From: Fulvivirga marina
GTDB taxonomy: Bacteria > Bacteroidota > Bacteroidia > Cytophagales > Cyclobacteriaceae
DNA length: 64,000 nucleotides
Assembly: GCF_016775155.1 (NCBI RefSeq)
Contig: NZ_JAEUGD010000031.1
Coordinates: forward strand, 186,001-250,000
Direction of reading: 5' to 3'
Shown in pieces: positions 17,059 to 25,516 of the stretch. Within the stretch, counting starts at the first letter, position 1. Each line of letters opens with the position of its first letter. The translations under genes were made by a program, and so were the position numbers. Under the pieces are notes generated by a model. That model was not told the origin of the DNA, did not search any database, and saw nothing but the letters and a program-made list of their open reading frames with translations.

Positions 17059-18339
17059 TCATTTCTCCATGATCATGGTCACTCCCTGCCCTCCTGAAGC
17101 GCATACAGAAATAAAGCCACGGCCTGAGCCCTTTTCATTCAACAACTTCGCCATGGTAGCAATTAATCGACCACCGGTAGCAGCAAAAGGATGTGCCGCT
17201 GCCAGGCTGCTGCCTTTGATATTCAACTTACTTCTGTCGATACTGCCCAGTGGCTTATCGTAGCCAAATGTTTTCATAAGCGCTGCGCTTTCCCATATTT
17301 TGAGGGTTGTCAACACCTGCGCTGCGAAAGCTTCATGAATCTCATAAAAATCAAAATCCTGCAGATTTAAATTAGCCTTTTGCAGCATTCGTGTGGCAGC
17401 ATGGACAGGTGCCATCAACAGGTTTTGCCTTTCATTGACAAACTCAATAGCAGCAACTTCTGCAAATGAGATATAGGCCAACACTGGCAAATTGTGCTCT
17501 TGAGCCCATTCTTCACTCGCCAACAAAACACAAGAGGCCCCGTCAGAAAAGGGCGTTGAATTCCCCGCAGTCAAAGAGCCGTTGATGGGGTCAAAAGCAG
17601 GTTCTAAACGGGCAAGCTTTTCCATACTGGTGTCTCTTCTCAGGTTGTTGTCTCGATCAAGACCGAGGTATGGGGTAAGCATATCACCTAAGAAGCCCTC
17701 ATCATAAGCTTTGGCCATTTTTTGATGACTCTCCAAAGCAAACCTGTCCTGATCTTCGCGGCTTATGCCATAGTGCTTCGATGAAATCTCGGTATGACCA
17801 CCCATCGACAACTTGGAACGCCTTTCATCAATGCCCGGAGCAACAGGGACCAAATGCTTCGGGCGGATTTTCATAAATTGTTTAAGCCTCCCGCCAAAGG
17901 ATTTTGCTTTCCTGGCCTCAAGCAGTATCCTCCTCAACGGCTCACTAATTACTACAGGTACATTGCTGGCAGAATCTACCCCTCCTGCTACACCGACATT
18001 AATCTGTCCCAAAGCTATTTTATTGGCGATGTATATCGCAGCTTCCATCCCTGTGGCACAGGCCTGCTGTATATCACAGGCCGGAGTAGCCGGATCAAGC
18101 GATGTGCCCATAACGCTCTCGCGTATCAGGTTAAACTCCCGCGTATGTTTGATAACTGCCCCGCCGGCTACTTCTCCTAATCTTTGCCCTTGTAACTTAT
18201 ATTTACTGACCAGCCCATCAAGAGAAGCCGTCATCATGTCTACATTACTGGCATAGGCATAAGCAGTATTGTGCCGTGCGAAAGGTATTCTGTTGTATCC
18301 CACCACTGCGACTCTGCGAGGTTCTTTATGTATTAACAT
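17059..18339 (-). CDS. Thiolase-family acetyl-CoA C-acyltransferase
   Basis: 426 residues, longer than the 390-residue core thiolases and nearer to FadI. Active-site residues are visible: Cys94 in 'QQACATGMEA', the histidine of 'HEAFAAQ' and the C-terminal catalytic Cys in 'CASGGQGVT'. The 'GGHTEISSKHYGISREDQD' loop is typical. It catalyses thiolytic cleavage or Claisen condensation of acyl-CoA. It lies seven bases after the SDR gene in one TetR-controlled unit, so it probably takes part in fatty-acid or branched-chain acyl degradation. No hydratase gene is adjacent. Confidence 0.92.
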   Translation of the reverse strand: MLIHKEPRRVAVVGYNRIPFARHNTAYAYASNVDMMTASLDGLVSKYKLQGQRLGEVAGGAVIKHTREFNLIRESVMGTSLDPATPACDIQQACATGMEAAIYIANKIALGQINVGVAGGVDSASNVPVVISEPLRRILLEARKAKSFGGRLKQFMKIRPKHLVPVAPGIDERRSKLSMGGHTEISSKHYGISREDQDRFALESHQKMAKAYDEGFLGDMLTPYLGLDRDNNLRRDTSMEKLARLEPAFDPINGSLTAGNSTPFSDGASCVLLASEEWAQEHNLPVLAYISFAEVAAIEFVNERQNLLMAPVHAATRMLQKANLNLQDFDFYEIHEAFAAQVLTTLKIWESAALMKTFGYDKPLGSIDRSKLNIKGSSLAAAHPFAATGGRLIATMAKLLNEKGSGRGFISVCASGGQGVTMIMEK

Positions 18340-18345
18340 ATATTA

Positions 18346-19095
18346 TTAATTTAAAAATGACTGATTCATGACCATAAGTGCCTCTTGAGGAGACTTGCGG
18401 CTCAGAGCACTTATTTGTGCAGTATCGCCGACGTGTATTTCATGCTCTTCTCGCTCCATGGCTTTGAGGAGTTCCTCTGCTACTACAGCAGGGGAAATAC
18501 CTTGCCCTCCTCCAATTTCTTTCGAAAAGGCTGTGTTAACCAAAGGCGGTATCAATTCAAATACCCTGATCGACGTGTTTTTGGAAAGTGTCAGCCTAAG
18601 CGATTGCGTATAAGAATGTAAAGCCGCTTTACTGGCAGCGTAAGTAGACAGCATGACAGGGGGAGCAAATGCCACCATCGAGGAAACATTAACAATAGCC
18701 CCTTCCTGTTGTTTGTTCAGTAAGGGCAGCAATTCTTCGTTCAGTCTGACAATGGAAAGGTAGTTGGTTAAAATTTCTTCGCTGGCAGCTCCAAAACTAT
18801 TCGTGTTATTTGATAAGTGATGTAAAAAAGCCTTTCCCGCATTATTAACAACTACATTAAGCTCAGGAAATTCCTGATTAAGTCTCTGTACAAGTTGTTC
18901 AACCTGTTGTGCATCGGTAACATCAAAAGGTATCACCACTGCATCCTTAAGTTGTTTTTGAGCACTCTCCAACCGAGAGGCATCTCTACCTGTAATAATG
19001 ACTTTGTTTCCCTTTTCGACGAGGGCTTTTGCAATTTCGAAGCCGATTCCGGCACTACCACCAGTTATCAGCACTGTATTATCTGTAGTTTTCAT
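18346..19095 (-). CDS. Short-chain dehydrogenase/reductase (DltE-type)
   Basis: 249 residues, classical SDR. The cofactor motif is 'TGGSAGIGFEIAKAL', the NNAG motif lies at about residue 87, and the catalytic 'YAASK' follows the serine in 'NVSSMVAFA'. It belongs to the branch often labelled DltE or 'SDR family oxidoreductase', without a known substrate. A TetR-type operator lies 20 bases upstream of the start codon, and the thiolase follows after seven bases. A related SDR lies at 20617-21354. Confidence 0.92.
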   Translation of the reverse strand: MKTTDNTVLITGGSAGIGFEIAKALVEKGNKVIITGRDASRLESAQKQLKDAVVIPFDVTDAQQVEQLVQRLNQEFPELNVVVNNAGKAFLHHLSNNTNSFGAASEEILTNYLSIVRLNEELLPLLNKQQEGAIVNVSSMVAFAPPVMLSTYAASKAALHSYTQSLRLTLSKNTSIRVFELIPPLVNTAFSKEIGGGQGISPAVVAEELLKAMEREEHEIHVGDTAQISALSRKSPQEALMVMNQSFLN

Positions 19096-19114
19096 ATCTT
19101 AAAATTTACATTTC

Positions 19115-19128
19115 ATACCGATCGGTAT
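19115..19128. promoter_or_regulatory. TetR-type operator in front of the SDR-thiolase genes
   Basis: ATACCGATCGGTAT is a perfect 14-bp palindrome between the TetR stop and the SDR start. A near-identical copy is found upstream of the tetR gene itself. Such ACCG/AATCGGT palindromes are the usual binding form of TetR/AcrR proteins. Confidence 0.82.
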
Positions 19129-19146
19129 ATTTTCAGCTAAAAATTT

Positions 19147-19737
19147 TTATTGAAGATCGTATATCATTTTGCGAACAGAGCCCATGATCATGTTAAGGTA
19201 TTCTACTTTACCCGTAACCTTAGAGATCATAATTGCCCCCTCCACGGTTGCAAAAATGGTCAGGGCTGCCTGCTCAACATTAATATACTCCCTGAATTCA
19301 CCTTCAGACACACCTTTTCTGATCAGAAAAGCAATTTTATTTTTCCAGTCAATTACGGCTTCGGCTGCCCGGCCTTTTAACTCGGGATGCGTATCATCAG
19401 CCTCAACAGCTGTATTGAGCATAGGACAACCACCCTGAGGAAATAAGTGTTGAAGCGTGTTATCTAAGTAAACTTCTGTATAAGCAAGCAACTGCTCTTT
19501 GGCCGAACTATGCTTGCCCATCTCTTGCTCAATAAGATTATTGGTTATTTGAAGATTGTGATCAAATACTGCCAGAGCTACGGCATCTTTATTTTTGAAA
19601 TTATTGTAGATACTACCCTTGGTAAGGCCTGTAGCCTTCTCCATATCACTCAAACTAGTTCCCACAAATCCTTTTGTATTAAATACAGGAGCAGTTTTTT
19701 CAATAATATGAGCCTTGGTTTGTTCTGTTTTTGACAT
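19147..19737 (-). CDS. TetR/AcrR-family transcriptional regulator
   Basis: 196 residues. The N-terminal HTH is canonical ('SLSDMEKATGLTKGSIYNNFKNKDAVALAVF', residues about 27-57), followed by a helical ligand-binding domain of the TetR_C type ('GGCPMLNTAVEADDTHPELK'). It is first in the TetR-SDR-thiolase series. The two palindromes at 19115-19128 and 19763-19776 suggest autoregulation and control of the SDR and thiolase. By analogy with FadR/AcrR-like TetR proteins the ligand may be an acyl-CoA or related hydrophobic molecule; this is inference. Confidence 0.93.
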   Translation of the reverse strand: MSKTEQTKAHIIEKTAPVFNTKGFVGTSLSDMEKATGLTKGSIYNNFKNKDAVALAVFDHNLQITNNLIEQEMGKHSSAKEQLLAYTEVYLDNTLQHLFPQGGCPMLNTAVEADDTHPELKGRAAEAVIDWKNKIAFLIRKGVSEGEFREYINVEQAALTIFATVEGAIMISKVTGKVEYLNMIMGSVRKMIYDLQ

Positions 19738-19762
19738 TACCTACTATTTTTCTTCTCTTTAA

Positions 19763-19776
19763 ATACCAATCGGTAT
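19763..19776. promoter_or_regulatory. TetR-type operator upstream of the tetR gene
   Basis: ATACCAATCGGTAT differs from the palindrome at 19115-19128 at one base and lies 26 bases before the TetR start codon, where it could overlap the promoter and allow autorepression. Confidence 0.8.
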
Positions 19777-19934
19777 ATTCTGCATATATACAGAATTCAC
19801 ATTAGGTAACAAAACTCCAAGACATAAATATATACACCCGTATCTCCAGGCACCTAATGCGGTTGGATGTATTTCATGAAAATTTATTTACTTTTAACCC
19901 TGAGGTTTACATCCGTTTCCCGTAATAATTCGCT

Positions 19935-20525
19935 TTGATGAAAGAACGTTTTCTCAAAACCATGCACGCGCTAACCGAGCTACCTTTAGCACAAGAGGAA
20001 AAACTTTTGAAATTGATCAGAACTACCTCTGTTGCTCGGGGTGAACATTTTATTCGTGAAGGTCAGGTTCCTCGCCAGTTTGGTTTTATAGGCAAAGGGT
20101 TATTCCGCTATTATTACGTAGATTACAATGGCAATGAGTTTACTAAAGGCTTTTTCCCAGAGGGCACATTTTTAAGTTCCTACAGTGCTATGATCCAAAA
20201 CAGGCCGTCTTATTTTAATATAGAGGCTCTGGAGCCATCAGAAATTATCACCATTGATTTTCAGCAGTGGAAATCCTTATCTGCTGAACACCCTTGTTGG
20301 AATACTTTCCTTGTAGCTATTCTCGAAAAAGCTTTTACAAAAAAAGAAAATCGAGAACGGGAATTTCTATTATTTGATGCCGAAACCCGATACCGCTCAT
20401 TTCTTGAAGAGTACCCAGACCTATCTCAAAGAGTCAAACAGCATATGATTGCATCCTATCTGGGCATAACACCCGTAGCTTTAAGCCGGGTACGACGAAA
20501 AATGGGAGTAACTCACACTACATAA
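19935..20525 (+). CDS. Crp/Fnr-family transcriptional regulator
   Basis: 196 residues. A cyclic-nucleotide-binding-like beta-barrel ('EGQVPRQFGFIGKGLFRYYYVDYNG', 'FFPEGTFLSSYSAM') is followed by a helix and a short C-terminal HTH ('IASYLGITPVALSRVRRKMG'). It lacks the cysteines needed for an Fe-S cluster of the Fnr type, so it is a small-ligand or orphan sensor. The next gene, an SDR, starts about 90 bases downstream and may be its target. Confidence 0.92.
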   Translation: MMKERFLKTMHALTELPLAQEEKLLKLIRTTSVARGEHFIREGQVPRQFGFIGKGLFRYYYVDYNGNEFTKGFFPEGTFLSSYSAMIQNRPSYFNIEALEPSEIITIDFQQWKSLSAEHPCWNTFLVAILEKAFTKKENREREFLLFDAETRYRSFLEEYPDLSQRVKQHMIASYLGITPVALSRVRRKMGVTHTT

Positions 20526-20616
20526 CCATCTATCACCAAACATTTTACTATGCCGTTAACATAGGTTAATGACATTAGCCGGTTTCATCCGCTACTTTGA
20601 ATTAAAAAGCAGAGAT

Positions 20617-21354
20617 ATGAAACTAAACAACAACACCATTCTCATAACCGGCGGAAGTTCCGGCATTGGCCTCGAACTTGCCCGAAGGCTTCACAAACAA
20701 GGAAACAACATTCTTATATGTGGCAGATCAGAAGAAAAGCTTAATAATGTAAAGCATGAAATACCTGGTATCCATGACTACCCCTGTGACCTCTCTATAA
20801 AAGCACATAGACAAGAACTGTTTCAATGGGTGTCAGATAATCACCCTTCATGCAATATATTGATCAACAATGCGGCAACCGTGCACAAAACAAACTTTTC
20901 AGAAGATTCAAAGATGATTGAGAAGGCTGAAAATGAGGTGCAAACTAACCTTATAGCCCCAATCACATTGAGTAAGCTTTTTTTGCCATTGCTCATGAAA
21001 AATGAAAATGCCTCCATCATCAATGTTACTACAGGCCTCATTTATGCCCCAAGAGCAGCTTATCCTATCTACAATGCTACCAAGTCGGGTCTGCATGCCT
21101 TCACTCAAGTGCTGAGACATCAATTGAAAAACGACCCCATCAGGGTTATTGAGGTCATAATGTCGGCCGTGGATACGCCATGGCATCAGGGCAACCCTCC
21201 TAAAATGGCGATTTCAGTTGAAAAAGCAGCAGCAGAAATGCTGAACAAATTGGAAAAAGGTCAGGAGGTAATTAAAATAGCCGGAGTAAAAATTCTTTAT
21301 ATACTCTCGAGGATTGCTCCGGCTTTTGCATTCAGAAAGATTAATCAACTATAG
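20617..21354 (+). CDS. Short-chain dehydrogenase/reductase
   Basis: 245 residues from the ATG at 20617, chosen because the SDR fold begins right there ('NNTILITGGSSGIGLELARRL'); an upstream in-frame ATG would add 16 unrelated residues. NNAA replaces NNAG near residue 86. The catalytic 'YNATKSG' is present. It is similar in sequence to the SDR at 18346-19095, hinting at an old duplication. It lies behind the Crp/Fnr gene. Substrate unknown. Confidence 0.9.
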   Translation: MKLNNNTILITGGSSGIGLELARRLHKQGNNILICGRSEEKLNNVKHEIPGIHDYPCDLSIKAHRQELFQWVSDNHPSCNILINNAATVHKTNFSEDSKMIEKAENEVQTNLIAPITLSKLFLPLLMKNENASIINVTTGLIYAPRAAYPIYNATKSGLHAFTQVLRHQLKNDPIRVIEVIMSAVDTPWHQGNPPKMAISVEKAAAEMLNKLEKGQEVIKIAGVKILYILSRIAPAFAFRKINQL

Positions 21355-21517
21355 CATGTCATAATGTTCCAATCGCGTTTTGAATAACCATACTATTTTG
21401 GCTCAAAACACTATATACTCAATTCCGATTGAGATAAGCTTCCATATTAAACTTATTCATTTTGTCGATTCACCTCAAAAAGTTTACTTTGAAAACTGCA
21501 ACCATCTACAATATAAT

Positions 21518-22048
21518 ATGATCACCAACTCTGACGTACTTATCAGACCCGTAGAGTTGTCTGATGTAGAAACCCTTATGGAGCTAGGAAGCGTAACTTT
21601 TAAAGAAGCTTTCGGAACTGTTAATACGCCTGAAAATATGCAGAAGTATCTTAATAGTAACTTCAACCAAAAGGTTTTAACTGCTGAGGTAAAAAACCCT
21701 GAGTCAATGTTCTTTTTTGCTCAACAAAGTGAACAGGTGATTGGCTATCTAAAAGTCAATCTCGGTAATGCACAAACTGAAAGCATGCCGGATAATACTA
21801 TGGAAATAGAACGAATCTATGTACTGGCAAAATACTACGGAAAAGGCATAGCAAAATTACTATTTGAACAGGCCATAAGTGTAGCAAATCAAAACAATAT
21901 CACAACCGTATGGCTTGGTGTATGGGAGGAAAACCCAAGGGCCATAAAATTCTATAAAAAGAATGGTTTTGTTGAATTTGACAAACATAACTTCATTCTT
22001 GGAGATGATGTGCAGACCGATATACTCATGAAGCTGGCATTGAAATAA
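21518..22048 (+). CDS. GNAT family N-acetyltransferase
   Basis: 176 residues from the ATG at 21518; an earlier in-frame ATG at 21380 adds a stretch without GNAT similarity. The acetyl-CoA loop reads 'ERIYVLAKYYGKGIAKLLFEQAI' (R/Q-x-x-G-x-A variant YGKGIA). The C-terminal 'WLGVWEENPRAIKFYKKNGF' is diagnostic of small-molecule or protamine-like GNATs. It stands upstream of the RiPP precursor but is not obviously in the same transcript. Substrate unknown. Confidence 0.9.
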   Translation: MITNSDVLIRPVELSDVETLMELGSVTFKEAFGTVNTPENMQKYLNSNFNQKVLTAEVKNPESMFFFAQQSEQVIGYLKVNLGNAQTESMPDNTMEIERIYVLAKYYGKGIAKLLFEQAISVANQNNITTVWLGVWEENPRAIKFYKKNGFVEFDKHNFILGDDVQTDILMKLALK

Positions 22049-22108
22049 CAGCACTTCTTCAAGTTTTTCTTTTTTATGGGTAACAATAGCAAATGACTAT
22101 TGATATAG

Positions 22109-22141
22109 GCTTGATTGCTGGGTAAGCCGGCCAAATCAAGC
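22109..22141. other. Inverted repeat upstream of the RiPP precursor gene
   Basis: GCTTGATT at 22109-22116 and AATCAAGC at 22134-22141 form an 8-bp stem with a GC-rich loop, about 50 bases before the precursor start codon. It could be a terminator of the acetyltransferase transcript or part of a 5' leader. Confidence 0.4.
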
Positions 22142-22190
22142 GTAAGCCGAAAAGCTTTATGAGTAGGCACCATTAAAAACCCAATTAAAA

Positions 22191-22388
22191 ATGAAAAAGT
22201 TAAGTTTAAATCAACTTAAGGTGAAAAGTTTTGTAACCGCTGTTAATGATAGTAACAACTCACAAACTATCAAAGGTGGTCTTTCAGGAGGTGCCTGCGT
22301 ACCCGTAGAAGGCTACCCCATAGATGTAGAGTGGGCTCTAGGTACCCGAGGTGGCTGCACACAGTGGGAAAACATGTGCAATGGTTAA
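22191..22388 (+). CDS. RiPP (lanthipeptide-like) precursor peptide with double-glycine leader
   Basis: 65 residues. The leader 'MKKLSLNQLKVKSFVT...TIKGG' is the characteristic start of Bacteroidota natural-product precursors (GG-type, pinensin-like class I lanthipeptide leaders), ending in a Gly-Gly cut site after residue 30. The 35-residue core 'LSGGACVPVEGYPIDVEWAL...CTQWENMCNG' has three Cys, one Ser and two Thr. That composition would permit rings or disulfides. The gene has its own terminator at 22396-22425. No modifying enzyme, C39 peptidase or transporter is encoded in this window, so it is an orphan precursor acting with enzymes elsewhere. Confidence 0.82.
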   Translation: MKKLSLNQLKVKSFVTAVNDSNNSQTIKGGLSGGACVPVEGYPIDVEWALGTRGGCTQWENMCNG

Positions 22389-22395
22389 GTTTCTC

Positions 22396-22425
22396 ACCCA
22401 GTCTGTAATGCAGGCTGGGTTATTT
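22396..22425 (+). terminator. Terminator of the RiPP precursor gene
   Basis: ACCCAGTCTG pairs with CAGGCTGGGT (9 of 10, one G-T) around a 5-base loop, and is followed by the T-rich TATTTATTA. It starts 8 bases after the stop codon. Confidence 0.75.
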
Positions 22426-22470
22426 ATTATGTATGAATAGCGCATTTTGACTTTTAACCTCATTCAACTA

Positions 22471-22884
22471 TTACTTCCCGGCTACAGTTATTGAATCTTG
22501 TAACTGATAATACGCAATAAGCTGTGAACTATCCAAAGAAGCATTACTCACCAATGTCTCTATCGATTTTGTAACATTGATGTGACCGTAAATTTTGTTG
22601 CCTGAATGTGACCTTTTGTACTGTTTAATATTAGTAAGCAAAGCTTCATTAATATCTCCTGTATCCGGATTAACTGCAATTTGCAGATTCATACCTCTGG
22701 ACCGTCCTCTAAATATCAGGGCGTCATGTGTTATGTTCCTTAACAAATCATATTGTATAGAATCTCTGGAAATAGCCGATTTCCACCTCTTATTTTTTTC
22801 AAAATGCCCCGTAGGATGTTCAAAGATTAATTCAAAAACCTGCCTCAGATAGTTAGTAAGTCCTCTGTCAATTGCAAATATGGA
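22471..22884 (-). pseudogene. 5'-truncated gene fragment or unusual-start gene, unknown family
   Basis: The frame is open from just after the exonuclease stop (22885) to 22471, about 137 codons. It has coding character ('RQVFELIFEHPTGHFEKNKRW', 'RDSIQYDLLRNITHDALIFRG', 'GMNLQIAVNPDTGDINEALL'). It lacks an early ATG: the first is at about residue 69, and a TTG lies at 22746. It is in the same frame as the exonuclease, separated only by one TAA. It may be the remnant of a gene that lost its 5' end, or a small protein starting at TTG 22746 (91 residues). No family recognised. Confidence 0.4.
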
Positions 22885-23574
22885 TTATCGCTTCAAAAAA
22901 TCCCCCAACTTCTTCAATCCCCGTTTCCTCAATTTAGGAAGCAACCGGATCAGTAATTCTGCTGTTGAGTAGGCATCACCCAAAGCGGTATGGCGTTCCA
23001 GAGGTTCTATTCCATATCTATCCAACAGGGCATCAAGGGTATAATCCTTCGGATTAATACCTGCACTACTCATGCGAGGTTGTTCCAACCTGATGGCCAG
23101 TTGGGCAGTATCAAGCAAGTAATTTTTAATCTTCAGGCCTGGGTAATATTTATGCAATACTTTGTTGACAATGGCAACATCAAAATCAATGTGTTGGGCC
23201 ACCAGTACCGCACCTTTAATGTAGTTAAGAAAAACCTCTATTACCTCTTCGGGTTGCAAACCGGCGTTACTTTGACGCTTGGTTATACCATGGATGGCAA
23301 TATTTTCAGGTCGACTTTCATCAGCCCAGGCCACATAGCAGTCCAAGGCCGAACTAACTTCTATTTTATTGTGGGTACAACTTACTGCACTAATAGAAAG
23401 TAACCTGGCCGTTTTGGCATCAAGTGAAGTAGTTTCAGTATCAAAAACCACAAACCGGATATTTTCCAGCAATGAGCTTTGATCAATATTGCGACAGCTA
23501 TCAAGATATGACCTGGCAAAAGCAGGAAGGTCCTTCCCTGAATTATTACCAAATATTTTTGAGAGCAGGTTCAT
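22885..23574 (-). CDS. DnaQ-like 3'-5' exonuclease (DEDDh)
   Basis: 229 residues. Exo I motif 'FVVFDTETTSLD' near residue 45, Exo II in 'VAQHIDFDVAIVNKVL', and Exo III 'RHTALGDAYSTAELL' with the DEDDh histidine are all visible. Its start overlaps the stop of the cNMP/CBS/DUF294 gene by one base, so it is co-translated with it. This pairing (DUF294 nucleotidyltransferase plus DnaQ-type exonuclease) recurs next to acetyl-CoA synthetase and symporter genes in many bacteria. Its role in acetate metabolism is not understood. Confidence 0.92.
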   Translation of the reverse strand: MNLLSKIFGNNSGKDLPAFARSYLDSCRNIDQSSLLENIRFVVFDTETTSLDAKTARLLSISAVSCTHNKIEVSSALDCYVAWADESRPENIAIHGITKRQSNAGLQPEEVIEVFLNYIKGAVLVAQHIDFDVAIVNKVLHKYYPGLKIKNYLLDTAQLAIRLEQPRMSSAGINPKDYTLDALLDRYGIEPLERHTALGDAYSTAELLIRLLPKLRKRGLKKLGDFLKR

Positions 23575-25490
23575 TAATTAAAGTAACTAAGCTGATAGCG
23601 CAATTCTAACATTTGCTGTAGTTGGTAAATGGGCTCAAAGGTATTCCTTAAAATTTGCCTGTCCAGCTTTCCCAGGCTCTCAATAGTTATGAATCTTCCT
23701 GAATCATGGTGAATAAAACCATTGAGTGCCCTGATCCTCATCAGGTACTCATATGAATCAGCCGCAGCATGATACAACTCCTGCCTTTTGGGCTCTTCCT
23801 TTGCCAAAAGATGGTAACGGGCTACCGTATTCATTTCATCCAGTTGTCCTGTTTCCAGCGACAACACCCTCGCAATATCTACCAACGGCATCATGGCCCG
23901 TGCCTTAATGTCAAACTCATGCTGATGTTCCCCCGACCTCTCTACCACAAAGTTTTTAAAGAAGCTTAATGGTGGCGGATTTTTTAGTGCATTTTTTGCC
24001 AGGAAATTAAGAAAGATCCTTTCTTCATTGATTTCCTTTTTTAAGTGGTCTTTCAACTGGGTAATTAAGACTTCAGAGCCATAAACCCTCCTATAATCAA
24101 AAAAAATGGTTGAGAGCATCAGTGCCTTTTCCTGGGGTTGCCTGATCCACCCTGAGAAATATTTCTTCCACTCACTTAAAGGTTGGCACCATTTCGGGTT
24201 ACCTGCCATCATATCTGCCGGGCAATATTCAAACCCTGCTTCTGCCAGCATTTGGTTCACCTTGCCTGCCAATTCCAGAAAATACTGCTGTACCTTTTCT
24301 TTATCGGCTGTACTGCCCTCTACGTCTTCATAAATAATCGCATTATCCTGATCCGTACGAATAAGTTGTTCGGAACGCCCTTCACTACCAAGACAGACCC
24401 AAGAAAAACCAACAGGTTGAGGCCCTGAATTTTCCTGCATTTCCTGAAGAGCCATGTCAATAACACGGTGGATGATCACATCATTGATGTGTGTGGTTAA
24501 TGATGCTGTTAAACTTATGGATACCTGCTGTTCCAGATAAAAACGGATCAGATCATCGGCCTGATTGCGCAAATCGATTAACCTTTGAAAAGTGGCAGCC
24601 TCTTCCATAGCGTACACTAATGTAACCGGGTGGTTCTGATGCGCAGCCATCAGATCACGCTCGCTGAGCATACCAACAGGTTCTCTATCAGCAGTAATGC
24701 ATATATGTCTGATCTTATAGCGCAACATCTTTAGCAAATAGCTGGAAAGAGGTTGCCCCAAGGGCATGGTGATAACTTCTCCTGACATGATCTCCTTCAC
24801 CGGAGCTTCAATGCTCACCTTGCCGGTACTTACCTTTTCACGAAAGTCAGTATCGGTAACAATGCCCGCAATATCACCAGTGGAATGACGTAAGACCATT
24901 GACCCAATCCTTTTATCACTCATAGTTATGGCTACCTGCTTGATGGACTCATCTGGCGACATCCACACCAGTGCTCCGTGGGTTTTCTCTAATGGTCGGT
25001 TCCAATTAAGCAGTGCCCCTGAATCCTGGTAGGGAATCCTTTTCGCTACGTTGGCATCCAGTACATTGGCCTGCCCACCGGCAAGCCCTGCGGCAAAGAA
25101 CATAGCTATCTGGCTATGGCTTTCCATCAGGGGTTTAAAATATGCTATAGGAATAGCGTATATAAGACTTTCTTCAGCACTTCTGCCATGAAAAACATAG
25201 GGCTTACCACTCAGCATGGCGCGTACGCCAAAAAGATCTCCTTCATCACATATATCCACCAACACCACGGCATCTGCTTCCTGCCTTTCCAGATGAATAG
25301 CTCCTTCTTTAACCACAAAAAGATAACCTTTCCCTTCTTCCCCCTGCCTGAAAACATAATCACCCGGTTCAAAATGGTTGACTACCACTTCTACAGAAAT
25401 GGTGTAAAGCTCCTCCTTTGACAGCGCTGTAAAAGGAGGATACTTTTTCAGAAAGTCCGCTATTCGTGAAGCAATAACATTTCCTGCCAT
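23574..25490 (-). CDS. cNMP-binding / CBS-pair / DUF294 putative nucleotidyltransferase
   Basis: 638 residues. Domains in order: cyclic-nucleotide-binding-like (about 15-125, 'GDYVFRQGEEGKGYLFVVKEG'), two CBS motifs (about 170-290, 'IGSMVLRHSTGDIAGIVTDTDFREK', 'VGMLSERDLM'), a DUF294 nucleotidyltransferase ('LGSEGRSEQLIRTDQDNAIIYED' at about 375, with the G-S..D-x-D metal motif) and the helical DUF294 C-domain. It resembles GlnD-type adenylyl/uridylyltransferases. It may sense a nucleotide and modify a partner such as the symporter or synthetase (inference). It lies 26 bases after acs. Confidence 0.92.
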   Translation of the reverse strand: MAGNVIASRIADFLKKYPPFTALSKEELYTISVEVVVNHFEPGDYVFRQGEEGKGYLFVVKEGAIHLERQEADAVVLVDICDEGDLFGVRAMLSGKPYVFHGRSAEESLIYAIPIAYFKPLMESHSQIAMFFAAGLAGGQANVLDANVAKRIPYQDSGALLNWNRPLEKTHGALVWMSPDESIKQVAITMSDKRIGSMVLRHSTGDIAGIVTDTDFREKVSTGKVSIEAPVKEIMSGEVITMPLGQPLSSYLLKMLRYKIRHICITADREPVGMLSERDLMAAHQNHPVTLVYAMEEAATFQRLIDLRNQADDLIRFYLEQQVSISLTASLTTHINDVIIHRVIDMALQEMQENSGPQPVGFSWVCLGSEGRSEQLIRTDQDNAIIYEDVEGSTADKEKVQQYFLELAGKVNQMLAEAGFEYCPADMMAGNPKWCQPLSEWKKYFSGWIRQPQEKALMLSTIFFDYRRVYGSEVLITQLKDHLKKEINEERIFLNFLAKNALKNPPPLSFFKNFVVERSGEHQHEFDIKARAMMPLVDIARVLSLETGQLDEMNTVARYHLLAKEEPKRQELYHAAADSYEYLMRIRALNGFIHHDSGRFITIESLGKLDRQILRNTFEPIYQLQQMLELRYQLSYFN

Positions 25491-25516
25491 CTCTCCGGGA
25501 TTAATTCAAGAGTTAC

